From assembly GCA_035496575.1 (NCBI GenBank), contig DATJEN010000200.1, forward strand, positions 1-6,165: DNA of 6,165 bases, read 5' to 3'. Origin of the DNA: PALSA-1355 sp035496575 (GTDB taxonomy: Bacteria; Planctomycetota; Planctomycetia; Pirellulales; PALSA-1355). The position numbers were made by a program, and so were the translations under genes. The notes beneath the pieces are model-generated. The model ran no database searches, was not told the origin of the DNA, and was given only the letters and a program-made list of their open reading frames with translations. Shown piece after piece: positions 1-5,555 of this stretch (the first letter of the stretch is position 1; each line of letters opens with the position of its first letter).

Positions 1-3
1 CCA

Positions 4-1050
4 GTGACCAGCCCTTCGCCAATTGCCCGCCGCAACCGAGCCGCCTTCACCCTCGTCGAGCTCCTCGTCGTGATTGCCATCGTCGGCGTCCTGGTCGCCC
101 TGCTCCTGCCGGCCGTGCAAAACTCCCGCGAGGCCGCCCGCCGCAGCCAGTGCAGCAACAATCTCAAGCAAATCGCCCTGGCCGTTCATAACTACGAAGG
201 CACCAACCGCCAGTACCCGCCCAGCTATTGCGCCCCGTTGCCCGGTGGGCCAAAGAGCGGTGGCTGGTCGGCCCTGGCCCGCGTGCTCCCCTACATCGAA
301 GAGTCCGGCTTCTATGGGCTCATCAACTTCAACGTCAGCTACGGCAGCATCCTGGCTGACGATGGGACGAAGATTGCCACCAAGCGCATCGCGTCTTATC
401 TCTGCCCGGCGGAGATCAACGACGTCATGAAACTGAACGCTAGTGGAGACGGCGAAAACTATCCTGCCAATTACGCTTTCAACATGGGACCGTGGCGCAT
501 TTACAATCCGCTCGACAATACACCGGGCCAGGGAATGTTTCACGCCAACGCGCGATTCCGGCCGGCTCACGTGAGCGATGGGCTCAGCCACACCCTGATG
601 CTTTCCGAAGTGAAGACCTTCACCTCGCTTTTCAAGGCCAGCTCCGCGGCCGCCGCACTCAATACCCCGCCCAACCTGACGTCGCTGTGCGGGCTGGCGG
701 AGGCGGGCACGCACAGCATGGGACCGAGCTTGCAGAACAATGCCGGGCATACCGAATGGGTCGACGGCAAATGCAGCCATGCCGGTTTCACGACGGCTTT
801 CACGCCGAACACGGTGGTGTCCTGCACGTACATGGGCGCCACGTACGATGTCGATTTAGTGAGCTCGCGTGAAGGCTCGACACCGCCGGTTATCGTGAAT
901 GGCGCATTGACGGCGCGCAGCCATCACGCCGACTCGGTCAACGCGGCGCTGATGGACGGCTCCGTGCGCACGATCGTCGACAGGATCGATCCGGCGCTGT
1001 GGCGAGGCCTGTCGACGCGGGCTGGCGGCGAAATCATCGCCGCGGATTAG
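4..1050 (+). CDS. DUF1559 family pilin-like (H-X9-DG) protein
   Basis: Seen: 348 residues from a GTG at 4. A short basic leader (residues 1-14, with RRNR at 9-12) precedes a type IV pilin-like N-terminus reading FTLVELLVVIAIVG, with Phe15 at +1 and Glu19 at +5. The hydrophobic helix runs to about residue 37 and is followed by SREAARRSQCSNNLKQIALAVHNY, the usual DUF1559 opening. The tail carries the H-X9-DG motif (His308, Asp318-Gly319). Known: this family occurs in dozens to hundreds of copies in planctomycetes. Its N-terminus matches substrates of prepilin peptidase and type II secretion, but its function is essentially uncharacterised. Inferred: an inner-membrane or surface pseudopilin-like protein. 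Odd: the residue before the predicted cleavage point is Ala14 rather than Gly. The frame stays open to base 1, so an upstream start cannot be excluded and no ribosome binding site is visible. The length is normal for the family. Family assignment is very sure; start moderately sure. Confidence 0.93.
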   Translation: MTSPSPIARRNRAAFTLVELLVVIAIVGVLVALLLPAVQNSREAARRSQCSNNLKQIALAVHNYEGTNRQYPPSYCAPLPGGPKSGGWSALARVLPYIEESGFYGLINFNVSYGSILADDGTKIATKRIASYLCPAEINDVMKLNASGDGENYPANYAFNMGPWRIYNPLDNTPGQGMFHANARFRPAHVSDGLSHTLMLSEVKTFTSLFKASSAAAALNTPPNLTSLCGLAEAGTHSMGPSLQNNAGHTEWVDGKCSHAGFTTAFTPNTVVSCTYMGATYDVDLVSSREGSTPPVIVNGALTARSHHADSVNAALMDGSVRTIVDRIDPALWRGLSTRAGGEIIAAD

Positions 1051-1416
1051 CGACGCTCTCGGCCGAGATCGATTTCTCCCAGGCATCGCTCGCCGCGCCC
1101 AATAGCGCAATCGAACGCCCTGCCTTTCGCAGGTTACGCGCGCGCTATCCTAAAGCTCCCAGTTCATCCTCGACCGACCTGAAATCGGGCGAAGTTTTTC
1201 GAAATTTTTGCGCGCCCGCCCCACCAACATCTTGCTCGGGGCGGAAATCTCACCATCTGCCGAGAAACACCGGCTCGCAAGCAGCGCGTCGCCAGCAAAC
1301 GGCCAGGGCATCCGCGCGCGCCGAAGCGCTCCAAGACCTTAGTTCCCAAGCCGTTCCGGAATTTGTTAGCGTTTGATTGACGAACGCGGAAAAACGATTA
1401 AGATTCCGTCCTTGGC
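1051..1416. other. Intergenic, no gene seen
   Basis: I see no convincing gene between the DUF1559 stop and the nrdJ control region. Open frames here have no recognisable domain, start signal or planctomycete-like composition. The stretch contains an AT-rich island around 1192-1209, with the 8-bp palindrome TTTCGAAA at 1197-1204. This is enclosed by a 6-bp inverted repeat CGGGCG (1186-1191) and CGCCCG (1213-1218). The long, poorly paired loop and the missing T-tract make it a weak terminator candidate for the upstream gene. A possible weak promoter (TTGATT at 1373-1378, GATTAA at 1396-1401, 17-bp spacer) lies near its end but fits less well than the one at 1427-1455. Confidence 0.5.
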
Positions 1417-1432
1417 CCACCAAATCTTGTGG
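1417..1432 (+). promoter_or_regulatory. NrdR box 1 (distal), nrdJ operator
   Basis: The 16-mer CCACCAAATCTTGTGG is an imperfect palindrome matching 11 of 16 positions of the NrdR-box consensus acaCwAtATaTwGtgt, counted by eye against the consensus as I remember it. On its own this would be weak. It gains weight from a better copy exactly 32 bp downstream sharing the right half TCTTGTGG, and from lying ahead of a ribonucleotide reductase gene. NrdR is a zinc-ribbon/ATP-cone repressor that typically binds paired boxes about three helical turns apart. No nrdR gene is in this window. Confidence 0.68.
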
Positions 1433-1455
1433 CAATAAGGGCATCCCGATACAAT
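1427..1455 (+). promoter_or_regulatory. Predicted nrdJ sigma-70-type promoter
   Basis: A -35-like TTGTGG (1427-1432, 3/6 match) and a -10-like TACAAT (1450-1455, 5/6 match) are separated by an ideal 17 bp. This would put the transcript start near 1462 and give a leader of about 150 bases. The -35 lies inside the distal NrdR box and the -10 inside the proximal one, the layout expected of a repressed promoter. The weak -35 is the main doubt. A second AT-rich candidate (TTGTCG at 1536-1541, TATACA at 1561-1566, 19-bp spacer) could also start transcription closer to the gene. Confidence 0.5.
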
Positions 1456-1464
1456 ATCTTGTGG
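1449..1464 (+). promoter_or_regulatory. NrdR box 2 (proximal), nrdJ operator
   Basis: The 16-mer ATACAATATCTTGTGG matches 13 of 16 positions of the NrdR-box consensus, including the conserved core C-A-A-t-A-T...T-T-G-t-g. It lies 32 bp start-to-start from the distal box, so both sites face the same side of the helix. Its left half contains the predicted -10 hexamer of nrdJ, so NrdR binding here should block RNA polymerase. The assignment rests on motif, spacing and target gene together; binding is inferred. Confidence 0.78.
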
Positions 1465-1553
1465 TTGCTGCTGCGCTTTGCACTCACAACGGGTGGTACG
1501 TTCTCGCAACTCCGCCCGTGCAAAATCATGAAGGTTTGTCGCCCAGCAGCCAA
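1465..1553 (+). promoter_or_regulatory. Possible structured 5' leader of nrdJ mRNA
   Basis: Just after the predicted transcript start, the leader can form three nested helices. TTGCTGCTG (1465-1473) pairs with CAGCAG-C-CAA (1544-1553, one bulged C). TTTGCAC (1477-1483) pairs perfectly with GTGCAAA (1518-1524). GGGTGG (1491-1496) pairs with CCGCCC (1512-1517, one G-U pair) and abuts the previous helix on its 3' side. I could not find the conserved B12-box of cobalamin riboswitches, so I do not call a riboswitch. The pairing was found by eye; helices of this length can occur by chance, and no covariation evidence is available. Confidence 0.35.
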
Positions 1554-1560
1554 TAGACAA

Positions 1561-1574
1561 TATACAACTGTATA
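1561..1574. repeat. 14-bp palindrome upstream of nrdJ
   Basis: TATACA-AC-TGTATA is a perfect 6-bp inverted repeat around a 2-bp centre, in an AT-rich patch 40 bases ahead of the nrdJ start, within otherwise GC-rich DNA. It could be a dimeric regulator site or a -10 region; the flanks do not extend the symmetry. No specific regulator is recognised. Confidence 0.4.
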
Positions 1575-1597
1575 CTAGCAGGGATGCTCTCGTTTTT

Positions 1598-1605
1598 AGA
1601 AGGAG
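1598..1605 (+). promoter_or_regulatory. Shine-Dalgarno fixing the nrdJ start
   Basis: AGAAGGAG lies 8 bases before the ATG at 1614. It decides against the in-frame ATG at 1584, which has no purine-rich site at the right distance and would place this Shine-Dalgarno inside the gene. The core AAGGAG (1600-1605) is flanked by TTTAG (1595-1599) and CTAAA (1606-1610), which could pair and show the site in a 6-base loop. Confidence 0.85.
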
Positions 1606-1613
1606 CTAAATCA

Positions 1614-4613
1614 ATGGCAACGACATCGGGCATGGGAGTCGTGAAGAGAGCGCTGTCGGGCAGCAAGCCAGTTGCGGACTCGGATCGCCAATACGTGGAC
1701 GCCCGCGAATCGACAGGCCTCGTGATCGAGGCCCATTTCTGCCCCGAAGAAATCGCCGATCCGTTCGATACCGTCGAGTGGGATCTGCGCGTCGCGGCGA
1801 TCAAGGGCGAAGCCGGCGAAGTCTTGTTCGAGCAGCACGACTGCGAGGTGCCCGCCTCGTGGAGCCAGTTGGCCACGAATGTCGTCGTCAGCAAATACTT
1901 CTATGGCGAGATCAATACGCCCGAGCGCGAACATAGCGTTCGTCAACTGATTCACCGCGTCTCGCGGACCATCGCCGATTGGGGCCTCGACGACGGCTAC
2001 TTTGCCACGCCCGAGGATGCCGAGCGGTTCTATCGCGAGCTGACCTGGCTGTGCCTGCACCAATACGGGGCGTTCAACTCGCCCGTGTGGTTCAACGTGG
2101 GCCTCTATCACCAATACGGCGTGCATGGCGCCCAGTGCAATTGGTACTGGAACCCGGCGACGCGCACGGTCGAGCAGCCCAAGAATCCTTATGAATTCCC
2201 GCAGGGTTCGGCCTGCTTTATTCAAAGCGTGCGCGATGACATGGAAGACATCATGGAGCTTGCGCGCAGCGAGGCCATGTTGTTCAAGTTCGGATCGGGC
2301 ACGGGCACCGACCTCTCGACGCTCCGCTCGCATCGCGAGAAGCTCTCGGGCGGCGGCCGACCCTCGGGTCCGCTGTCGTTCATGCGCGTCTACGACCAGA
2401 TCGCGGCCGTGGTGAAGAGCGGCGGCAAGACGCGGCGGGCCGCCAAGATGCAATCGCTCAAGGTCTGGCACCCCGACATCATGGAATTCGTCGAGTGCAA
2501 GGCCAAGGAAGAGAAGAAGGCCCGCCTGCTCATCGAGAAAGGGGGCTACGAAGCCAATTTCAATGGCGAAGCCTACAGCTCGATTCTGTTTCAGAATGCA
2601 AACCTGTCGGTGCGCGTCACCGACGACTTCATGCAGGCCGTGGTCGACAACAAGACCTGGAACACGCGCTGGGTGACCGAGCCCAACAAACCGGGTCCCT
2701 CGTGGCCGGCCCGCGACGTGCTGGCGCGGATGGCCGAATGTGCCTGGAGCTGCGGCGACCCCGGCGTGCAGTACGACACCACGATCAATCACTGGAACAC
2801 GTGTCCGAACTCGGGGCGGATCAATGCCTCGAATCCCTGCTCGGAATACATGTTTCTGGACGACACGGCCTGCAACCTGGCCAGCATCAACTTGATGAAG
2901 TTCCGCCAGGACGATGGCACGTTCGACGTGCATGGTTTCCAGGCAGCCTGCCGAATCTTCTTTATCGCGCAAGAAATCCTGGTCGACCACGCCAGCTATC
3001 CCACCAAGCGGATCGCCGAGAACAGCCACCGCTTCCGTCCGCTCGGCTTGGGCTACTCGAACCTGGGCAGCCTGATCATGAACGGCGGCGTGCCGTACGA
3101 TTCGGATGCGGCGCGCGGCGTGTGCGGCGCGATGACCGCCCTTCTGCACGGCGCCGCCAACCTGGCCAGCGCCGAGCTGGCTAGCGCGGTGGGGCCGTTC
3201 GATGGCTTTGCCGACAATCGCGAGCCCATGCTTAACGTCATGCAAATGCATCGCGACGCGGTCGAAGAAATCGACGAGGCCTGCCCGCCCTACCTGAAGC
3301 AGGCGGCGGCCGACGTGTGGGATCGCGTGCTGGCCGAAGGCCGGCGGCATGGCTACCGCAATGCCCAGGCCACGGTGCTGGCGCCCACCGGAACGATCAG
3401 CTTCTTGATGGATTGCGATACCACCGGCATCGAGCCCGACATCGCGCTCGTGAAATATAAGCAACTCGCCGGCGGCGGCATGCTCAAGATCATTAACCAA
3501 TCGGTGCCGCTTGCGCTCAAGACTCTCGGCTACGACCAGCCCAAGATCGAGTCGCTGTTGGCCTACATCAACGCCCACGACACGATCGAAGGCTCCGATC
3601 TGCTCAAGCCCGAGCACCTGGGCGTGTTCGATTGCGCCTTCCAACCGCGTAACGGCACGCGCTCCATCCCGTGGCAAGCCCACGTGCGCATGATGGCCGC
3701 CGCTCAGCCCTTCCTGTCGGGCGCCATTTCAAAGACGGTCAACATGCCGCGCGAGACCACGCCGGCCGACATTGCCGATGCCTACCTGGAAGGCTGGCGA
3801 CTGGGACTCAAGGCGCTCGCCGTGTACCGCGATGGCTCGAAGGAAAGCCAGCCGCTTTCCACTTCCAGCGAGACCGACAAGGCAGCCGCCAAGCAACAGG
3901 CGGTGCCCCGCCGCGAACGCTTGCCCGACACGCGCAAAAGCGTCACGCACAAGTTCAACGTGGCCGGACACGAAGGCTACATCACGGTCGGCCTGTACGA
4001 CGACGGTCGCCCGGGCGAGCTCTTCATTACGATGGCCAAGGAAGGCAGCACAATCGGCGGCCTGATGGATTGCTTCGGAACGGCCGTCTCGATGAGCCTG
4101 CAATACGGCGTGCCGCTCGAAGTGTATGTGGGCAAGTTCTCGCACACCCGCTTCGAGCCGATGGGGCACACCAAAAATCCGGATATCCGCATCGCCAAGA
4201 GCATCGTCGACTACATCTTCCGCTGGCTGGGAATCACGTTCCTGCCCGGCTACCGCGAGGCGATGCTGGGGCAGAAGCCGGCCGGTGACGAAACGACGGC
4301 TGGGGAAGTACCCGAAACAGAGCCCACGGCCCCGATCGCAAAGGCAAGCGTGCCTGCCTCCCAGCCAGGCGAACCGGCTGCCAAGTCGAATCCCGGCTCA
4401 AGCGGCACCACGGCGCTTTCCAATGCCGCCCTGCTCGAGCGAGCCGGCGTCATGAAGGTCGATCAGAACGGTGGTCCGCTTTCCACGCGGGCCGACCAGT
4501 TCGCCAGTTTCCAAACCGACGCTCCAAGCTGCGACAATTGCGGCGCGATCACGGTCCGCAACGGCAATTGCTATCTTTGCCACAATTGCGGCAACAGTAT
4601 GGGTTGCTCGTAA
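1614..4613 (+). CDS. nrdJ: Class II (B12-dependent) ribonucleotide reductase
   Basis: Adenosylcobalamin-dependent enzyme that reduces ribonucleotides to deoxyribonucleotides in the cytosol, by forming a thiyl radical, without needing oxygen. Seen in 999 residues: an RNR N-terminal region (about 45-190); Cys201 in GSACFIQ, the first redox cysteine; the N-x-C-x-E active site NPCSE with Asn407, Cys409 (thiyl radical) and Glu411; Cys420 in ACNLASINL, 11 residues on, the second redox cysteine; PTGTISF at about 591-597; and FLSGAISKTVNMP closing the barrel. A TSCPD-type domain follows (about 766-880), then a Pro/Ala/Thr-rich linker (about 885-960). The tail is cysteine-rich, with C973xxC976, C986xxC989xxC992 and a terminal GCS (Cys998), and probably re-reduces the active-site pair. 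No N-terminal ATP-cone was recognised, so overall-activity control by dATP may be absent. Upstream NrdR boxes suggest transcriptional control. All expected catalytic residues are present and the length is usual for this long NrdJ type. ATG 1614 was chosen over 1584 for its Shine-Dalgarno. Confidence 0.97.
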   Translation: MATTSGMGVVKRALSGSKPVADSDRQYVDARESTGLVIEAHFCPEEIADPFDTVEWDLRVAAIKGEAGEVLFEQHDCEVPASWSQLATNVVVSKYFYGEINTPEREHSVRQLIHRVSRTIADWGLDDGYFATPEDAERFYRELTWLCLHQYGAFNSPVWFNVGLYHQYGVHGAQCNWYWNPATRTVEQPKNPYEFPQGSACFIQSVRDDMEDIMELARSEAMLFKFGSGTGTDLSTLRSHREKLSGGGRPSGPLSFMRVYDQIAAVVKSGGKTRRAAKMQSLKVWHPDIMEFVECKAKEEKKARLLIEKGGYEANFNGEAYSSILFQNANLSVRVTDDFMQAVVDNKTWNTRWVTEPNKPGPSWPARDVLARMAECAWSCGDPGVQYDTTINHWNTCPNSGRINASNPCSEYMFLDDTACNLASINLMKFRQDDGTFDVHGFQAACRIFFIAQEILVDHASYPTKRIAENSHRFRPLGLGYSNLGSLIMNGGVPYDSDAARGVCGAMTALLHGAANLASAELASAVGPFDGFADNREPMLNVMQMHRDAVEEIDEACPPYLKQAAADVWDRVLAEGRRHGYRNAQATVLAPTGTISFLMDCDTTGIEPDIALVKYKQLAGGGMLKIINQSVPLALKTLGYDQPKIESLLAYINAHDTIEGSDLLKPEHLGVFDCAFQPRNGTRSIPWQAHVRMMAAAQPFLSGAISKTVNMPRETTPADIADAYLEGWRLGLKALAVYRDGSKESQPLSTSSETDKAAAKQQAVPRRERLPDTRKSVTHKFNVAGHEGYITVGLYDDGRPGELFITMAKEGSTIGGLMDCFGTAVSMSLQYGVPLEVYVGKFSHTRFEPMGHTKNPDIRIAKSIVDYIFRWLGITFLPGYREAMLGQKPAGDETTAGEVPETEPTAPIAKASVPASQPGEPAAKSNPGSSGTTALSNAALLERAGVMKVDQNGGPLSTRADQFASFQTDAPSCDNCGAITVRNGNCYLCHNCGNSMGCS

Positions 4614-4647
4614 AGGATTGTCGGGCTGGATGCCCGCGAGCAACCCA
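4600..4647 (+). repeat. Inverted repeat straddling the nrdJ stop codon
   Basis: TGGGTTGCTCG (4600-4610), encoding the last codons of nrdJ, is perfectly complementary to CGAGCAACCCA (4637-4647). The 26 bases between begin with the TAA stop (4611-4613) and end in a second hairpin, CGGGC (4622-4626) with GCCCG (4632-4636). In RNA this would form an 11-bp helix, an 11-base one-sided bulge and a 5-bp capped stem, 9 bases before the terminator. It may stabilise the 3' end or be a copy of a dispersed palindromic repeat. The pairing is directly visible; the role is inferred. Confidence 0.65.
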
Positions 4648-4655
4648 CGAGAGCC

Positions 4656-4698
4656 AAAAACGGGCGCCGCCTGTGTGGGCAGGGGCGCTCGTTTTTTT
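4656..4698 (+). terminator. Intrinsic terminator after nrdJ
   Basis: AAAAACGGGCGCC (4656-4668) pairs with GGCGCTCGTTTTT (4684-4696) over 13 bp with a single G-U pair. The loop has 15 bases, part of which (GCC with GGC) can pair further. Seven T follow the GC-rich stem (4692-4698). The A-tract on the 5' side would let it work on the opposite strand as well. It lies 42 bases after the nrdJ stop and separates nrdJ from the next gene. Confidence 0.9.
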
Positions 4699-4794
4699 GT
4701 CTGCGCCCAACATTGCTGGACGGTGGCCAGGCGGCGTGTTACGTTCGCTCGCGGTGAGTGTTCTTCCTGACGCGCCTCTTCAAAATCGTCCGCC

Positions 4795-5283
4795 ATGAAT
4801 GATCCGTTGTTGCGAATCGAAGGCCAGGTCGCTTCGCCCCTGTCGCTTTCGTTCGACGATCTGTGCAAGTTGCCCGAGAGCGCGCAGGTGCCAGACGTCA
4901 GCCGCATCGATCCCAAGCGCCAGGGAGACGCGGTCAAGCTGTCGGCATTGCTCGAATTTGCGGGGCCAGCGGCGGGCGTGAAGCATCTGACGCTGCACGC
5001 CTCGCGCGACGACTTTCACGCCAGCATTCCGCTCGACGCGGTGCGCGACAAGGCGATTCTCATCTATCGCCTGGCGGGCGCTCCCCTGCCCTCCAAAGCC
5101 GGCGGCCCGCTGCGGTTCTTCATTCCGGATTTCGCCGCCTGTCACACGTCGGAAATCGACGAATGCGCGAACGTGAAATTCGTCGACCGCATCGAGCTCA
5201 CCGCCGATCGCGGCCAGGACAACCGGCCACACGACGGCGACGCGCACGCAAAGCTGCACGAGCGCGAGCGCCAGTCAGGGTAG
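4795..5283 (+). CDS. Sulfite-oxidase-fold molybdopterin-domain-like protein
   Basis: 162 residues, no signal peptide or membrane segment, so probably cytosolic. It resembles the oxidoreductase molybdopterin-binding domain (sulfite oxidase/YedY type). LRIEGQVASPLSLSFDDLCKLP (about 6-27) matches the opening of that fold; VKLSALLEFAG (47-57) matches the usual G-V-P-L-xx-L-L helix; LTLHASRDDFHASIPLDAV (about 65-83) and GGPLRFFIP (103-111) match the later strands; and KFVDRIEL (128-135) matches the closing strand. The family's molybdenum-ligating Cys, usually in a C-x-G-N-type motif between the first two blocks, is absent: residues 30-47 hold no cysteine. The only cysteines are 24, 116 and 124, the last two in CH-x6-C. 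The last 25 residues are charged and probably disordered. It may be non-catalytic or bind something else. No Shine-Dalgarno is visible ahead of the ATG at 4795 and no in-frame GTG start was found nearby. It stands alone after the nrdJ terminator. Fold moderately sure; function unknown. Confidence 0.8.
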   Translation: MNDPLLRIEGQVASPLSLSFDDLCKLPESAQVPDVSRIDPKRQGDAVKLSALLEFAGPAAGVKHLTLHASRDDFHASIPLDAVRDKAILIYRLAGAPLPSKAGGPLRFFIPDFAACHTSEIDECANVKFVDRIELTADRGQDNRPHDGDAHAKLHERERQSG

Positions 5284-5472
5284 CTCCAGCGTGCACGACT
5301 CTCTCGAAGTCACGCTCCCGCCCGACTTGACCACTCGATTCGCAGCCTGGCGCGCACTGCGCAGCTAGCGAACGGGCTGCTGGCGCAATAACCCCGCTCC
5401 GCACAATCGTTAGAAGCCGTCGCGCGCGTGCTGTGACTTTCCCGGTAGCACGGTCTGTGCTGCGCGGGCCCT

Positions 5473-5502
5473 TTGACTTTTTTTTGACCGCCTCCGTAGC
5501 AT
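5473..5502 (+). promoter_or_regulatory. Possible promoter of exported-protein gene
   Basis: TTGACT (5473-5478, 5/6 match to the -35 consensus) and TAGCAT (5497-5502, 4/6 match to the -10) are 18 bp apart, giving a predicted start near 5509 and a leader of roughly 47 bases. TTTGAC occurs twice, at 5472-5477 and 5483-5488, an 11-bp direct repeat joined by a T-tract; the second copy is an alternative -35 but has no good -10. Only a consensus match supports this. Confidence 0.35.
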
Positions 5503-5543
5503 TGATCGCATCTCTGGAACGGGATCTTTTCTAGGAACATTTC

Positions 5544-5548
5544 GGGAG
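5544..5548 (+). promoter_or_regulatory. Shine-Dalgarno deciding a GTG start
   Basis: GGGAG lies 7 bases before the GTG at 5556, which selects it over the in-frame ATG at 5577. The GTG start also gives the predicted signal peptide its only positive charge ahead of the hydrophobic core (Arg7). Confidence 0.7.
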
Positions 5549-5555
5549 AAGAACT

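Larger units (their letters stand above)
5284..5555. other. Intergenic region with hairpins
   Basis: No gene is evident. Two possible RNA hairpins occur. TGCGCAGC (5358-5365) pairs with GCTG-GCGCA (5379-5387, one bulged G, 13-base loop). CCCGGTAGCAC (5441-5451) pairs with GTGCTGCGCGGG (5457-5468), about 11 bp with one bulge and one G-U pair and a 5-base loop. The second is followed after nine bases by a run of eight T (5478-5485), so it might be an inefficient terminator for the sulfite-oxidase-like gene. The same T-run lies within the putative promoter of the next gene. Confidence 0.4.

Noticed and set aside
1186..1218. Terminator for the DUF1559 gene (CGGGCG...CGCCCG)
   Set aside because: Only 6 bp of pairing enclose a 21-base loop, with no T-tract after the stem, and it lies about 135 bases past the stop.
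999..1376. A 125-codon + strand open frame overlapping the end of the DUF1559 gene
   Set aside because: It begins inside an intact gene in another frame, the composition is low in hydrophobic residues, no domain is visible, and it has no conserved features.
1584..1613. Upstream in-frame ATG as the nrdJ start (10 extra residues)
   Set aside because: It lacks a ribosome binding site, and the strong AGAAGGAG at 1598-1605 is correctly spaced only for ATG 1614.
1051..1613. Cobalamin riboswitch upstream of nrdJ
   Set aside because: I searched by eye for the B12-box and its surrounding helices and found no convincing match. NrdR-type boxes explain the regulatory sequence better.
1611..3683. A 690-codon open frame on the minus strand within nrdJ
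   Set aside because: It is the antisense shadow of nrdJ in GC-rich DNA: the composition is typical of reversed codons (rich in Arg, Ala, His, Val), no domain is recognisable, and it covers the catalytic core of an intact gene. Its length comes from codon bias.
5516..5538. GGAAC repeated 18 bp apart, as ECF-sigma -35 elements
   Set aside because: No matching -10 motif is found at the proper distance and the second copy lies almost on the Shine-Dalgarno; five-base matches are expected by chance.
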